Shown: one piece after another, positions 31,748 to 42,740 of the stretch
Layout of the letters: each line of letters opens with the position of its first letter
Numbering within the stretch: position 1 is the first letter of the stretch
Assembly (NCBI GenBank): GCA_034401135.1
Contig: JAWZSP010000007.1
Location: forward strand, 62,001-126,000
DNA length: 64,000 bases
Direction: 5' to 3'
Source of the DNA: Volutella citrinella
Taxonomy: Eukaryota > Ascomycota > Sordariomycetes > Hypocreales > Nectriaceae
Position numbers and translations under genes: made by a program
The notes under the pieces: generated by a model
What the model was told of the DNA's origin: nothing
The model's database searches: none
What the model saw: the letters and a program-made list of their open reading frames with translations, nothing else

Positions 31748-33160
31748 GATTTCCGATATGTAGTCAATCGAGTTGTCTCGGTGACAAAAGGTTAGGATGC
31801 GTGTCCATTTTTGCACTCCCAGATGGAACAAAACTGGCGTTTATAAACTTCCGTCTTTCACGGACCTTTCCTTCAAGGGGCTAATACACCCCCAAAGCAG
31901 TGGACAGCTCAGCTGGACCGCACACGAAACAACCCCGCAACAGTGTTGCGTTATATTGCCACCGATGTCATACATCCCGAACCCCGCAATTACATACATC
32001 CGCCACTGATATCAGGCTGAAGATATGATGCAGCATCCGGGAGATCCGTTTAAACGAGCTTGCATTCGTTTGAATTCAGCCAGTCATGTCGCCCGCGATT
32101 GTCATAGCAGCACATCGCATCATGCGGGAACGGGGAGAGGGATGTAGCTACCAACTTAAAGCAACAAGCCGAGAGTTTAACTGGTTCTGGCCCTGAAAGA
32201 TACGCAATTGATTGGCTATTGCGCGAGATCGATGCTATTGGCATTCATGCTAATCCAGTCTCGGCTAGATGATTTGATGGCTGAACTAAGTTCATCATCA
32301 TGATGAAGTCGATTGTCATTGACACAACACCTGCGGCAGCAGCTAACCAGTCGAGCTTTCGTCCTGCAAACACTGATGGCATTTTTCCAATCACCCCTTC
32401 GAACGAATTGGCCTTCCGCCCCTACCTCTTCATAGCTAGTGCATCTGTACACATGCCCCAAAACATCCACCAAATACCCAGAACGGTACGTCTCATTCAT
32501 CGTGATGGAGACCTTCGATCGCCTTGGTGGGTAAAAAGTCTAGCAGGGGCTGTCTGGAGCTGTACTACCAGTCCTTAACATGACTGGCCCCTGACGCTAT
32601 TGAATGCGACAAACAATATCGTTCCCACTTACCCCTCACCAGCGGGCGTTGTTTCGGGTAACAGTGGGATAGATGAAGCTCTTAGTTGGCCCGATCGTAT
32701 AGCTGGCTCCGCCATATGAGCATGAACTTAATTACTCGCTTAGAGAGTGATACTTGATCTCCAGGTGGAGAGTGTTATGCAGACCGTGGTTGGTCTGACA
32801 ATGTTTTTGCCAATCGATACACAATATTGATGTCAACCCATTTGATATCTGAAGCATCCTTTACTCTTGCATCATGAGTGAGTGAATATTTGCGTCACGT
32901 TTATGGCCTCCTTGACTTGGAGCTACGTGAAAGCTGCGTCTGGGGTTCTTGGGTGGCATCACAATCAGGTCATAATGTAAGTTATCATTGCGGGGAGCAA
33001 ATGGGCGCTTAAGAGATCGGAGCGTAGAGTCTTTCGTGGAGGGAAGACTTGGGGGTCCAAGATATAAGGGGGGGGGATATCGTTGCCTCCTTGTACTAAA
33101 TCTATTACATCTGTCTACTCATTTACGCACTGCAGAATTTGCTGCTCACGAGTACCAACC
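31748..33160. other. Long intergenic region between divergent genes
   Basis: 1.4 kb between the catalase start and the GMC gene. Small frames on both strands show no family and no splice-supported extension. A TATA-like GATATAAGG at 33060-33068 precedes a G run and lies ~95 bp before the GMC ATG. Confidence 0.45.
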
Positions 33161-34900
33161 ATGGCCCCCAAAAACGGCTCTCGCTTCGACTTCATTGTCG
33201 TCGGCGGCGGCACCGCCGGTAACGTTGTTGCCGGCCGCCTTGCTGAGAACAAGAATGCTACCATCCTCATCGTCGAAGCAGGCGTTGGTGACCCTGAGAA
33301 ACACGATCAGATCACAACACCCGCCCACGCCATGACCCTTCGTGGCAGCGAGCATGACTGGGGCTACAAGACTACAATGGTCAAGCGTGACGACTATGAG
33401 CGCATTTAGAAGCCGAACACCAGAGGAAAGGTTCTCGGCGGCAGCTCGTCCCTGAATTACTTCACCTGGGTCCCCGGCTGCAAGCCAACCTTTGACAGGT
33501 GGGCAGAGTATGGTGGGAAGGAGTGGACATGGGAGCCCCTAGTTCCCTATTTCCGCAAGCCTGCCACATATCACGACGACAAAGGCCTGTATTCCAAGGA
33601 TCTCAAGAAGTTGGGCTCAGGTGGGCCTCTTCCCATCTCCCATTCTGAGCTTCTCGACGAGCTTGCGCCCTTCCGGGAGCGTCTCACCAAGGCCTGGCAA
33701 TCCCGAGGTCACAAGTTGACAGAAAACATCTACGATGGAGAAATGACTGGCCTCGTTCATTGCATCGACACTATTTACCATGGCAAACGATCTGGCTCTT
33801 ATCTCTTCGTCAAAAACAAGCCCAACATTACGATCCTTCCCCAAGTCCATTCCAAGAAGCTCATCATTGACGAAGCTAGCCTTGAGGCCAAGGGCGTCAC
33901 CGTTATTGAAGCTTCCGGGAATGAATTGAGTTTCTATGCGACTCGCGAGGTTATTGTTTCCGAGGGCGTTTTCGAGTCTCCAAAGTTGCTCATGCTATCT
34001 GGAATCGGGCCAAAGGACGAGTTATCTCGACACGGAATCCAGACTCTTGTCGAATCTCGTCACGTCGGTCAGAACTTGTTGGATCATCCTGGTGTCCCGT
34101 TTGTACTCCAGGTGAAGGACGGGTTCTGCATGGATGACCACCTCCTTCGTCAAGGCCCCAAGTTCAACGCGACGGCAGAGCAATATAAAAAGGGCAGCAA
34201 TGGACCCATGGGCTCAGGCTTGCTTGAAGTTGTGGGATTCCCCCGAATCGATGAATATTTTGAGAAGGACAAGACCTATCGCGAGCGCAAGGCTGCAAAT
34301 GGTGGAAAGGACCCGTTCTCTCCCGAAGGCCAGCCTCATTTTGAGCTGGACTTTGTCTCCATGTTTGGTAGTGCCTTCCAGTGGCATTATCCCACTCCCA
34401 AGAAGGGATGTTACGTGAGCGTTGTCGTCGACCTTGTCCGCCCTGTCTCTCCTGCTGGAGAGGTCAAGCTCAACAGTGCCGATCCTTTGATGCAGCCAAA
34501 CATCAATCTCAACTTTTTCGCTGATGATCTCGACATTATTGGCATGCGCGAAGGTATTCGGTTCAGCTACGACGTCCTAACCAAGGGAGAGGGCTTCAAA
34601 GATATCGTCGTCGCCGAGTTCCCTTGGGAGATGGATCTGGATGACGAAGAAGCTATGATTCGCGCTGTGCTGGACCGATGTCAGACGGCGTTCCATCCCT
34701 GTGGCACAGCCCGGCTGTCGAAAGACATCAAGCAGGGCGTTGTCGACTCCGCTCTCAAGGTCCACGGAGTCAAGAACCTTCGGGTCATCGATGCTTCCAT
34801 CATTCCGGTCATTCCCGATTGTCGCATTCAGAATTCTGTCTACATGATTGCTGAGAAGGGTGCCGATCTGATCAAGGCTGCCCACAAGGATCTATATTAA
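33161..34900 (+). pseudogene. GMC-family FAD oxidoreductase with one in-frame stop codon
   Basis: A single uninterrupted frame of 580 codons from ATG 33161 to TAA 34898-34900, apart from one TAG at 33407-33409 (codon 83). Upstream is the FAD-binding 'FIVVGGGTAGNVVAGRLAE' with GxGxxG. Downstream is the GMC signature 'RGKVLGGSSSLNYFTWV', a second signature 'GVFESPKLLMLSGIG', and the C-terminal active-site 'FHPCGTARLS' with the catalytic His. Family members have an acidic or polar residue at codon 83, so a one-base change explains the stop. I found no plausible intron that removes it. There is no signal peptide. Except for this codon the gene looks intact, so inactivation is recent, strain-specific, or the base is an error. 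Confidence 0.8.
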
Positions 34901-35573
34901 GTGAGCAAGCTGCCCTGGAACCCGTATTGGCAAATGCGATCCTAGAAAGCTGAGGTGGCAAATTGGCAATGTCTTGGCAGTTAGTATGAGTAGTAATGGC
35001 TGACAGATTGGTATCCAGACTTGCCTTAAATCGAAATACTATACATGTCTTCATTTCCACTGAATTCTCAACTTCGTGTAGATGTCGCACAGTCGCTGTT
35101 AGGAGAGCGATTAGGGGACCGGTCACTATAGTGTGATGTGGCAGCCCATGAGAACATGGAGAAGTGCGAGGGGGTTTTATCTAGCCGCGCTAGGGTGCTT
35201 AGGATTTAGCGAGTATGGAGCGGAAGTTGGATGGGCAGTCCAAGCCGTGGTAGGAATCGGCTATCCAGGGGGGGGCTTCGAGGCCATGATGGCTTGAAGG
35301 TATTCGAAACCCTTGGCCTCTATATGGCTGGCAATGGTTGTTTTTATGTCTGCTATGCTTGAGTTTCTAATTATTGGTTGCATAGCGGAACAAATCCATT
35401 CGATTCACAGAAGGGTTAGAAAAGATGGAGACAGAAGACCTTTTTGAACACTGGCTACCGAACCCTGACTACCCTCTCTCCTGCTCTACCCCTTATTCTT
35501 ACCCGGACCCCAACCGTCAGTTCGCCGTCTACAATACCAGACTGTGCGGCTCAGTCTGTACTATTATATTTGT
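34901..35573. other. Intergenic region, no gene seen
   Basis: 673 bp between convergent 3' ends. Nothing recognisable. Confidence 0.5.
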
Positions 35574-37057
35574 CTATGCGTCGACGCCAAGGCTCCTTCG
35601 TGCCAGTCGCGAGATCAGGGAACGCCTTCGGTCACGGCGAGCGCTCTGGGTATCACGGGCGGCATTTCCATTTCCATTTCCGCCCCTGTTGCCAGCATTG
35701 TTGCCACCAGCGTTGCCCGCGTTGTTTCCGCCATTGTTTCCAGCATTGTTGCCAGCATTGTTGCCGCCCCTGTTGCCAGCGTTGTTGCCACCAGCGTTGC
35801 CCGCGTTATTTCCAGCGTTGTTGTTGCCGCCGGCGTTGCCACCAGCGTTGTTTCCAGCGTTGTTCCCGCCATTGTTGCCACGGTTGTTGCCAGCGTTGTT
35901 TCCGCCATTGCCAGCGTTGTTGTTCCCACCAGCGTTGCCACCAGCGTTTCCACCAGCGTTGCCACCGTTGTTTCCGCCTCGGTTGTTGCCGGCATTGCCG
36001 TTGTTGCCAGCATTGCCATTGTTGCCGGCATTACCGCCATTGTTCCCGCCACGGTTGTTGCCATTTCCTTGACCATTGCCGGCCGGAGGAGTAGCGACGA
36101 CGGGCGCCGCAGTGGGCGTGACCTGAGGAAACGCAACAGTAGTTGGGTTAATGTTGAGCAAGGCGTTCACTGCCGCGACGTTCTGGAGGGCTTCCTCCGA
36201 ACCAGCATTGGCATTGGCCTGGATGGCCTTAGGCAGGTCCTTCTGGTTCGAAGCAACTTGAGCCAATGTGAGATCAATGTCTTGCGCACTTTGGATAGTA
36301 GCGGGATCATTGACAGTAGGCTTGACATCGGTCTGCTGGATAGGGAAGCAGCCGCCAAAAGGACCGGCAAGGGCAGCATTGCGGCAACGAACGGTGCACA
36401 CATTGCCGGTAGAAGCTGTAGAACCCTGTTAGCGACACCGTGTTTCGGAGTGTGGATTCACGTTGGTTGCTCGTACCTCCAACACAAGCCAGGTCCTTGG
36501 GCAACTCCACAGTCATGTTGAAAGCCTGGGCCTTGGCCTGGGAGAATCCGTTGACACCAGGAACGTTGTTCTTGACAACCAGAGGCACCTGGCCAACAAG
36601 ACGCTTGCCATTAGACGTGACATCGAGGTCACACGTATAGGGACCCGCCCCATCGGCATTGACCTGGTGCACGGTGACCTGGATCGAGCTACCCTTAGTG
36701 ACCTGGGTAACGGCACCTGCAGCAATGGCGTTCTCAGTCTCCTCTCCAATGTCGATGTTGCCCGTCAGCTCAGTGCGACCGCACTCGTTGACAATGTTGG
36801 CTTCGATCTCGGCCGTCCGGATGAGGGTGGCGTCTTGCTGGCAGGGGCTGATTGTGGTGCAGTTCCTGGCAAGTTCCGGGTTGACTAGAAGATACGATTA
36901 TTAGAGTCAAGATTCTGAGGATTGGAGTGGCAAGATGCTTACCTCGGAAGCCTACGCTGGGCGGCCCGGCTGGACCCTGGGCGCCGATGATGACACCATG
37001 GGCATTAGCGACAGCCAGCACCGCTGAGTAGGCGAAAAGTTCAGTGAATCGGTTCAT
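35574..37057 (-). CDS. Egh16/GAS1-type secreted appressorium protein with Gly/Asn-rich repeat tail
   Basis: Model complement(35574-36415, 36477-36884, 36943-37057), 454 aa; introns of 61 and 58 bp keep phase. Residues 1-19 are a signal peptide ('MNRFTELFAYSAVLAVANA') followed by 'HGVIIGAQGPAGPPSVGF', the typical Egh16 start. The domain continues with 'CGRTELTGNIDIGEETE', 'VHQVNADGAGPYTCDLD' and 'CTVRCRNAALAGPFGGCFP', with paired cysteines. After residue ~290 comes a low-complexity region of ~130 residues made of GGN/AGN/NNAGN units, ending in an Arg-rich tail ('RRDRRRSLISRLARRS'). Homologues in rusts, mildews and rice blast are expressed in penetration structures (family knowledge). The tail length probably varies between strains. 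Confidence 0.87.
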
Positions 37058-38650
37058 AATGTCTCCAAGATAAATTTTAATAAAAGGTACTGAGCCAGCA
37101 GTAATAGAAGCGAAGGGAAAAGGATGAGAAAGGAAATAAAACAGGCGAAGGAATGCTTGAGGTTGGTTGGGTAGAATGAGCAGAAGCAAGAGCCGTCTCG
37201 ACTCGACATCTTATACAACAATGTGATCCATTGGAAGGCATCGCCAATTATGTCGCGCAATAAGCTGCAACAAGGGTTGCGCCAAGTGACTGGGGCCCAG
37301 GAGTCATCTCCGTTTGGATCTGCCGCTTCGGAATTGGTATGAACACGGCACAGCGACTCTCGTTGTCGTATGTGAAGCGCGTGTCGCATGTGAGGCGCGT
37401 TTGACGCGATTCAGACACAGTCTCCGCGGTGATGAAACATCCCTACCCATGTGCGACGGAAACTGGACAGGGCAGGGCACGGGACAGGGCACGGTGCAGT
37501 GAGCGGAGTTGTCCGAAGCAACCTGGTCTGGACGGCATCTCCGAACACCTGCTGCGCTTCGGCATTGGGCGATATGCTTGGCAGCCAACCTTATTCGTTA
37601 AGTTTAAATGGTGTTGGAGCCTGCAATTATCATGATAGTAAACGTTGCAATACATAGTTTTATCAGCTCTTGAAGGTTCGACTAAAACGGCCGGCGCAGA
37701 TCAATTGAGGTGGCTGAAGATGATGTTTCTCCTTGGATGCTGATCGCATTGGCGCCGGCTATTGACAGGTCGTATTCCAAATGCCGCCATTTCGCTGCAA
37801 GAAACAGGCTTACACTGCTCTTCTCTAGACCCAAACACTTACTGACTTGTATCTGTGTGATCACCGGATTGCAACGCCTCAAGATTTGGGTGGGTTTCAC
37901 CAGGGTCACTTTAGCGCCATTCTGACGCAAAACACGTAACAGCCACCTCACTGTTTGACACCTGATGCATCCCTGGTTACACTGAGCCATTGAACGGCGG
38001 GTGGTATTTTTATCGCTGTTTTATCAGTAGGTGCCATCATAGGCGGCTCAATCCAATCTTCCTTTTTGCCGAACTACTAGCCGAAGTTGTATCAAACCCT
38101 TGGTCTCGAACCCGGTCGCCCTATTAGTGATGCTGATTGATCTGATTGTCTTGCCAACCCTGCCCCGCCGTGATAAAACGCGGCTCCGAAATGGGAATAG
38201 TGGACAGTGGCGGCCACGAGGCGGCTCCGCAAGGAAGGCCCAAGGGCCAGTGAGAGTATCACCTGTATATTGTGAGGGCCCTTGTCGACTCCCGCACCGG
38301 CAGGTGGCGTTACTCAATTCTCCGATCCTTGAACCCCTGCTTTGTATATAAGACTGGCAAGAGACACCGTCGATTGCTGCTCTGGGTGGCGGCCATAGCA
38401 TCTCCCTCTCGAGCCTGCAAGCATGTATGTGCTCCTGCGAGATTACGGGGTAGTTGCAGCTGCATTTGCCTTTGAAGTAAGTGATCGACTTTTACAACCC
38501 TATTGTCGAACTAGCACTGATGTACTTGCAGCTGGTGACCCTCGGTCAAACCCGACTTGTTTAAGATGGTTGCGTATGACTACGTCTCATTAGCCTGGAT
38601 CCATCGACCAGAAGCCCGACCCTCTACTTGATTGTCCCTGGCTCCCGCGA
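37058..38650. other. Long intergenic region with a duplicated gene fragment
   Basis: 1.6 kb between the Egh16-like start and the 3' end of the CapA-like gene. The only recognisable content is the short copy of the CapA-like 3' end listed next. Other open frames (for example 37682-37990 minus) have no family match and are not called. Confidence 0.45.
37543..37590 (-). repeat. Decayed copy of part of the CapA-like gene's 3' end
   Basis: GCTGCGCTTCGGCATTGGGC... at 37551-37590 matches GCTGCGCTTCCGTCTTGGGC... at 38743-38782, inside the last codons of the CapA-like gene. About four of five bases match over 48 bp, including a shared CTTGGCAGCCAAC. The copies are about 1.19 kb apart in the same orientation. 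Confidence 0.55.
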
Positions 38651-40000
38651 CTAGTCCTTCAGAACCACGTAGCCGACACTGCCACGAATCTTGATGGTAG
38701 TGCCAAACGGCGCAGAAACCTTCTGGAGGTGCTGGAGAATCCGCTGCGCTTCCGTCTTGGGCGCTATTCTTGGCAGCCAACTCTCCGCGTCGTTTGTCGC
38801 CCTCAGCTGGCCGTGGATCACCGGGTGCAGCTCAATCTGCTTCACCTTGCCGTGTTGAACCCGCACCATGGCCACGATGCTGTCATCCCACTCCACCGGG
38901 AGAGTCACACCCATGAACTTCCGACCCAGACTGTACGTGAAGCTGTTGAGACTGTAGAAGATGGGTTGTCCGTTGTAAATCTCTATTCCACGAAGGTGGT
39001 GGGGGCCGTGGCCAAGGACAACACTTGCCCCTGCATCAATGGCAGAGCGAGTCATGTTGGTGATGTAGCTCGCTGGGACCATTGCACCCTCGGGTATGGG
39101 AGATTGCGAGTCGTCCTCCCCACGTATGGACTCGTGGCCGTGAATGGAGAAGAAGACCGTGTCCGTCTTGGAACGTGCGGCTTTGACTTCAGCGAGAATC
39201 CCTGCATAGTCGACACGGTTGGTGTCCCATGCGAGGCCTGGTTTGCCATCCGGAGATAGCCGCCAGTGGGACCATGTGTAGGGAATCTGGCCCGTGTAGA
39301 GAGTGATGTCAGTGGTGTCGTCGGTGATAACCTGGCCCTGGGCTTCTGCCACGGAGCGGATGGCCCGGAATGCCTCGGGGGTGACCAAGGTCACGACTTG
39401 AGATCGCAAGACACTGATGCCGGGGCGCGCTCTGACCCCATCACTGGCTGGACCTGCCACGGAGGCAGGCAGGTGGCTCCCTGCAACTGAAACGAGACCA
39501 GCTGTGACCTTGTTCTCGGTGCGGAAAGCTGCGGTACGAGCCGCTTGCAGTGATTCACCCCCTCCGGCGACTGTGATATTTGATGCCCGCAAGTTGTCGT
39601 GGGTGGCAAACATGCCGGCCTCCATCCAGTCAAAGCCGTGATTGTTTGCATGAGAGGCCATGTTCATGCCGACTTGGGCCAGCACCTTGGCCTGGGCAGC
39701 AGGATACTGGGCGCCACCACCAGCGTTGCCGTAGCCACTTTCCTTGCCATTTTCAGAACCCCGATGGCCGCTAAAGCTGTCGAGGTCGAAGAGATTACCT
39801 TCCATGTTGAAGAAGCGAAAGTCGGCCGACCGGAGCAGGTCCCAGACAGCCTGGACGTCAGGGTCGTTGCTCGGTGCAATGCTGCCCAGATAATCGCCCA
39901 TCGCGGCGAGTGTGTAGGTTTGCCCATCGACGAGGCTTAGAAAGTGACTGAGTAGATAGATGACCCATAGCCGAGGGACAACTGTGTTAAGGCCCTTCAT
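38651..40000 (-). CDS. Secreted CapA-like metallophosphatase-fold protein
   Basis: Single exon, 449 aa. Residues 1-26 are a signal peptide (hydrophobic 'LWVIYLLSHFLSLVDG', cleavage before QTYTLA). The domain is the PGA_cap (CapA) type of the calcineurin-like fold: 'AAMGDYLGS', 'FFNMEGNLFD', 'SHANNHGFDWMEAGMFATHDNL', 'FFSIHGHES' and 'VVLGHGPHHLRGIEIYNGQPIFYSLNSF' carry the metal-binding Asp, Glu, Asn and His residues. Bacterial CapA proteins belong to poly-gamma-glutamate capsule systems, but fungal members lack the partner genes and none is visible here, so the function is unknown. It is intronless and divergent from a secreted M61 peptidase. Confidence 0.87.
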   Translation of the reverse strand: MKGLNTVVPRLWVIYLLSHFLSLVDGQTYTLAAMGDYLGSIAPSNDPDVQAVWDLLRSADFRFFNMEGNLFDLDSFSGHRGSENGKESGYGNAGGGAQYPAAQAKVLAQVGMNMASHANNHGFDWMEAGMFATHDNLRASNITVAGGGESLQAARTAAFRTENKVTAGLVSVAGSHLPASVAGPASDGVRARPGISVLRSQVVTLVTPEAFRAIRSVAEAQGQVITDDTTDITLYTGQIPYTWSHWRLSPDGKPGLAWDTNRVDYAGILAEVKAARSKTDTVFFSIHGHESIRGEDDSQSPIPEGAMVPASYITNMTRSAIDAGASVVLGHGPHHLRGIEIYNGQPIFYSLNSFTYSLGRKFMGVTLPVEWDDSIVAMVRVQHGKVKQIELHPVIHGQLRATNDAESWLPRIAPKTEAQRILQHLQKVSAPFGTTIKIRGSVGYVVLKD

Positions 40001-40814
40001 TGTGGTTGGCTAAGAGTGGAATGTATGCTATGTTCAAGGTGTGTCAACTGACAGAGATGACGGCGAACCGATGCCAATATGATGAATCAAACAATGGGCT
40101 TGCATCGTACAAATACAGCAGCCAAGAGGGCTAAGCCAACAGTCTGCAACCTCCTTTAGGGTAGAGGATAGGCCTGACTTTGTCTGATTGGGTTTTGTCG
40201 ATTGGTGTTATCGAGGCTCGTATCGAGTTATCGGCTCAGCAGGGTGCACGAATCCCCCGGCTGACGGCAAGAATACCTAAAACGGTGATTGGGAGCACCC
40301 GTACCCAAATAGTGCAGGTGGTCTGCGATTTGAGGGTCATAGCGAGCCTTGGGATGCCTGAGAGCTGCTGGGTTATTCACCGTGGATTCAAATGCGCGTG
40401 CTCTCAATTACCGAAAGGGGGTTGAGCGGTCCCGTTTGCCAAATCTGGCTATGTTACCGCCTTCGGCTAGTGACGCGTTAGGCTAAACCTATTACGGATA
40501 GATCGCCGTGCCTTCGAGTGCAGATATCGCGGCCACTGGCTGGCTGCTATCGGAGTAGCAATCCAAGGACTTTCAGAGGGACTATCAAAGGACCATCAGA
40601 GAACTGATCATAGACAAGGAGCTTGAAATTGGTGTGCATAATCTCGTAAAAAAGTCAAATTCGACTGACGCTATCCAAGAGACAAATACTTAGTCCATAC
40701 CGACCCACCCAGTTCAGGCATGTAGAAGTGTTCATGTTTTTTAACTCAAGAAGTCCTTTCGAACTGGCTCGTCTAGAGAAAACCACCCATTTTCATCTAG
40801 TATATTTATTAACA
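40001..40814. promoter_or_regulatory. Divergent promoter region between CapA-like and M61 peptidase genes
   Basis: 814 bp separate the two start codons. A TATATTTATT run at 40801-40810 lies just before the peptidase ATG. No other gene is supported. The arrangement allows shared control of two secreted proteins. Confidence 0.4.
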
Positions 40815-42359
40815 ATGATCATCTCGACTAAGGTCGGGTCCCTGGCTGTACTTGCCCTCGCAGACCTCATCGGCAGTACCGTGGCGGGTCGCACCACCAG
40901 CCCCAGGTTCCAACTTACCCTAAAGCCCGATTTTGACCCCCGTGGCTACAAGCTTCATGGCAAAGTCCGCGTCAGTGGTTCATTTGCAGCAAACGAAACC
41001 TTGGCCGTCTTACCGATGACCATTGCAAGCGTCAAAACCGCACAGTACGCTGCTGACGGGATTATCGCGACTGACGCCGAGGGACGGGTCCCACTCTCCG
41101 TGCGGGACGTCGACACGGGCCCATTTGGACAGCCGAGTCGCTACTGGGTGTCTAAAAGGGCAACGCGGGGCCATGTATCCCTCTCATTCACCGCCAAGCC
41201 CGTCGTCGCCAATGTCAGCTCGCATGCCGGCCCTCGCTTCGACATCAGAAGCGGCACTGGCGGCCTCACTGGCTCCATGTGGGCTCTAGTCCCTGTGCCT
41301 GATCCGATGTCTGCTGCTGAGTACAACATGACCGTCTCATGGGACATGCCCAAGACGCAGTCGGCAGCTTTCACATGGGCTGACAGCAGAGGAACACATA
41401 GCCACAGCTTCACCGGCCCCATTACCGACCTGCTACAAACCTTCTTTATTGTGGGTGATGTTGCATCCGTGCCAACCATTTCCAGAGGCAAGTCCAGTGA
41501 TAAGTTTGGATTGTACTGGCTCAAGGGGCAGCAGCCATTCTTCAACACTGATAGGGTGGCTGCCTTTGCGGAAGGGCTGTTGGAGTACTCGACCAAGTTC
41601 TGGGAGGACGATTCGAACAAGCCCTACCGCATCTTCATTCGCGTAGAGGAGGAGCAGGCTGCCAGTAGTGGCAAACCCGGCGCCGGTGGCACGGCGCTCC
41701 TCCGCTCCTTCATGATAGGGTACAACCGCGACGCTGCCGTCCCGGAGCAACAGCTCAACACACTCCTAGCGCACGAGATGACACATAACTGGACGCCCTG
41801 GGCTGGCGACGGGTCGACAGAGCAGTCGAGGTACAATGAGGGATCTGCCGAGTACTGGTCCCTCAGGCTCCTGTGGCGCGCCGGACTATTGACTGCGCAA
41901 CAATACCTTGACGAGATGAACAGCCGGGCTTACAGCTACTACACCAACAGTGCCGTCAATCTGTCGGACTCGGACGCCCAGGACAGTGCTTGGAAGATTC
42001 CGGATGCACAGAGAATCCCGTACGGCCGGGGCATGCTGCATCTTACCAACATTGACGCGCAGATGAGGGCCGCTAGCAACGGCACCAAGAGCCTTGACAT
42101 CATGGCCAAGAAATTCGTCAAGGAGTGTCGCGTAAATACTCTCTGTGGATCTGAGGAGTGGTTTGCGATTCTCGGCGACGCTCTCGGCCAGGAGGCCGTG
42201 GACGAGTGGAAAAGGGTATCTACGGGGGCTACCATCAAGCCGTTTGAGGGCAGTCTTGGGCCGTGCTTCGAAGTTGTCCAGAACAGCACCACTCCTGCGA
42301 TCTGGACATGGCAGGCAAAGGAAGGCGTCAACATCTCCAGCCCATCATGTGTGATTTGA
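40815..42359 (+). CDS. Secreted M61-type (glycyl aminopeptidase-like) metallopeptidase
   Basis: Single exon, 514 aa from ATG 40815. The frame is open 29 codons further up, but this Met starts a clear signal peptide ('MIISTKVGSLAVLALADLIG', cleavage near VAG/RT). The zinc site is HEMTHNW at ~320-326, matching the HExxHxW form of clan MA family M61, with the third ligand Glu in 'NEGSAEYW' at ~341-348. The N-terminal half is a beta-rich domain. Several N-glycosylation sequons occur (NET, NMT, NLS, NGT, NST). It should be an extracellular aminopeptidase; substrate preference is not deducible. Confidence 0.87.
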   Translation: MIISTKVGSLAVLALADLIGSTVAGRTTSPRFQLTLKPDFDPRGYKLHGKVRVSGSFAANETLAVLPMTIASVKTAQYAADGIIATDAEGRVPLSVRDVDTGPFGQPSRYWVSKRATRGHVSLSFTAKPVVANVSSHAGPRFDIRSGTGGLTGSMWALVPVPDPMSAAEYNMTVSWDMPKTQSAAFTWADSRGTHSHSFTGPITDLLQTFFIVGDVASVPTISRGKSSDKFGLYWLKGQQPFFNTDRVAAFAEGLLEYSTKFWEDDSNKPYRIFIRVEEEQAASSGKPGAGGTALLRSFMIGYNRDAAVPEQQLNTLLAHEMTHNWTPWAGDGSTEQSRYNEGSAEYWSLRLLWRAGLLTAQQYLDEMNSRAYSYYTNSAVNLSDSDAQDSAWKIPDAQRIPYGRGMLHLTNIDAQMRAASNGTKSLDIMAKKFVKECRVNTLCGSEEWFAILGDALGQEAVDEWKRVSTGATIKPFEGSLGPCFEVVQNSTTPAIWTWQAKEGVNISSPSCVI

Positions 42360-42740
42360 GGTTTGTTGCCGGAAAGGATGTCGCTTCGCTCTAGTTTAGG
42401 TTCCGTGGGGAAGGGAGCAGTAACAGTGTCTTCAGGTTTCGGCCATCTAAATACAGACCAGGGGTCGTCAGTAGAGGGGAAACTGTTATCCGAACCGTGT
42501 ACGGCCAAGGATGTGCTGATAGATTAGCCCACAAGTCACGGTTTCATAATAGAGTAGCAATTCGGAGCGAGTATGTGGTTTGGATTGGGTGAGCAGCCCT
42601 AAATAACCATATTGATAGATTCGAGTCTACTTCGATAACAAAAAGCCTGCTGACACAGAGCGCCCAGTGGCTGCGATTGACCAAGCGCTGCGTTGCCATC
42701 TCGGTCTTCAAGTCAGGAAGTCGACATTATAGAAGTATAT
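42360..42740. other. Intergenic region between convergent genes
   Basis: 381 bp between the M61 stop and the permease stop. No coding signal seen. Confidence 0.5.

Noticed and set aside
33377..33409. Using TTTAG before codon 84 as a splice acceptor to remove the stop in the GMC gene
   Set aside because: Any donor close by gives a ~30-bp intron, too short, and a ~68-bp version deletes residues conserved in the family.
35425..36521. Plus-strand frames of 215-325 codons (Pro/Leu-, Cys/His- and Val/Ala-rich)
   Set aside because: They are the three antisense readings of the Gly/Asn-rich tail of the Egh16-like gene; simple-sequence codons keep every frame open.
37682..37990. 102-codon minus-strand frame resembling a helix-turn-helix stretch
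   Set aside because: No full domain and no continuation; similarity is too weak to call a transposase remnant.
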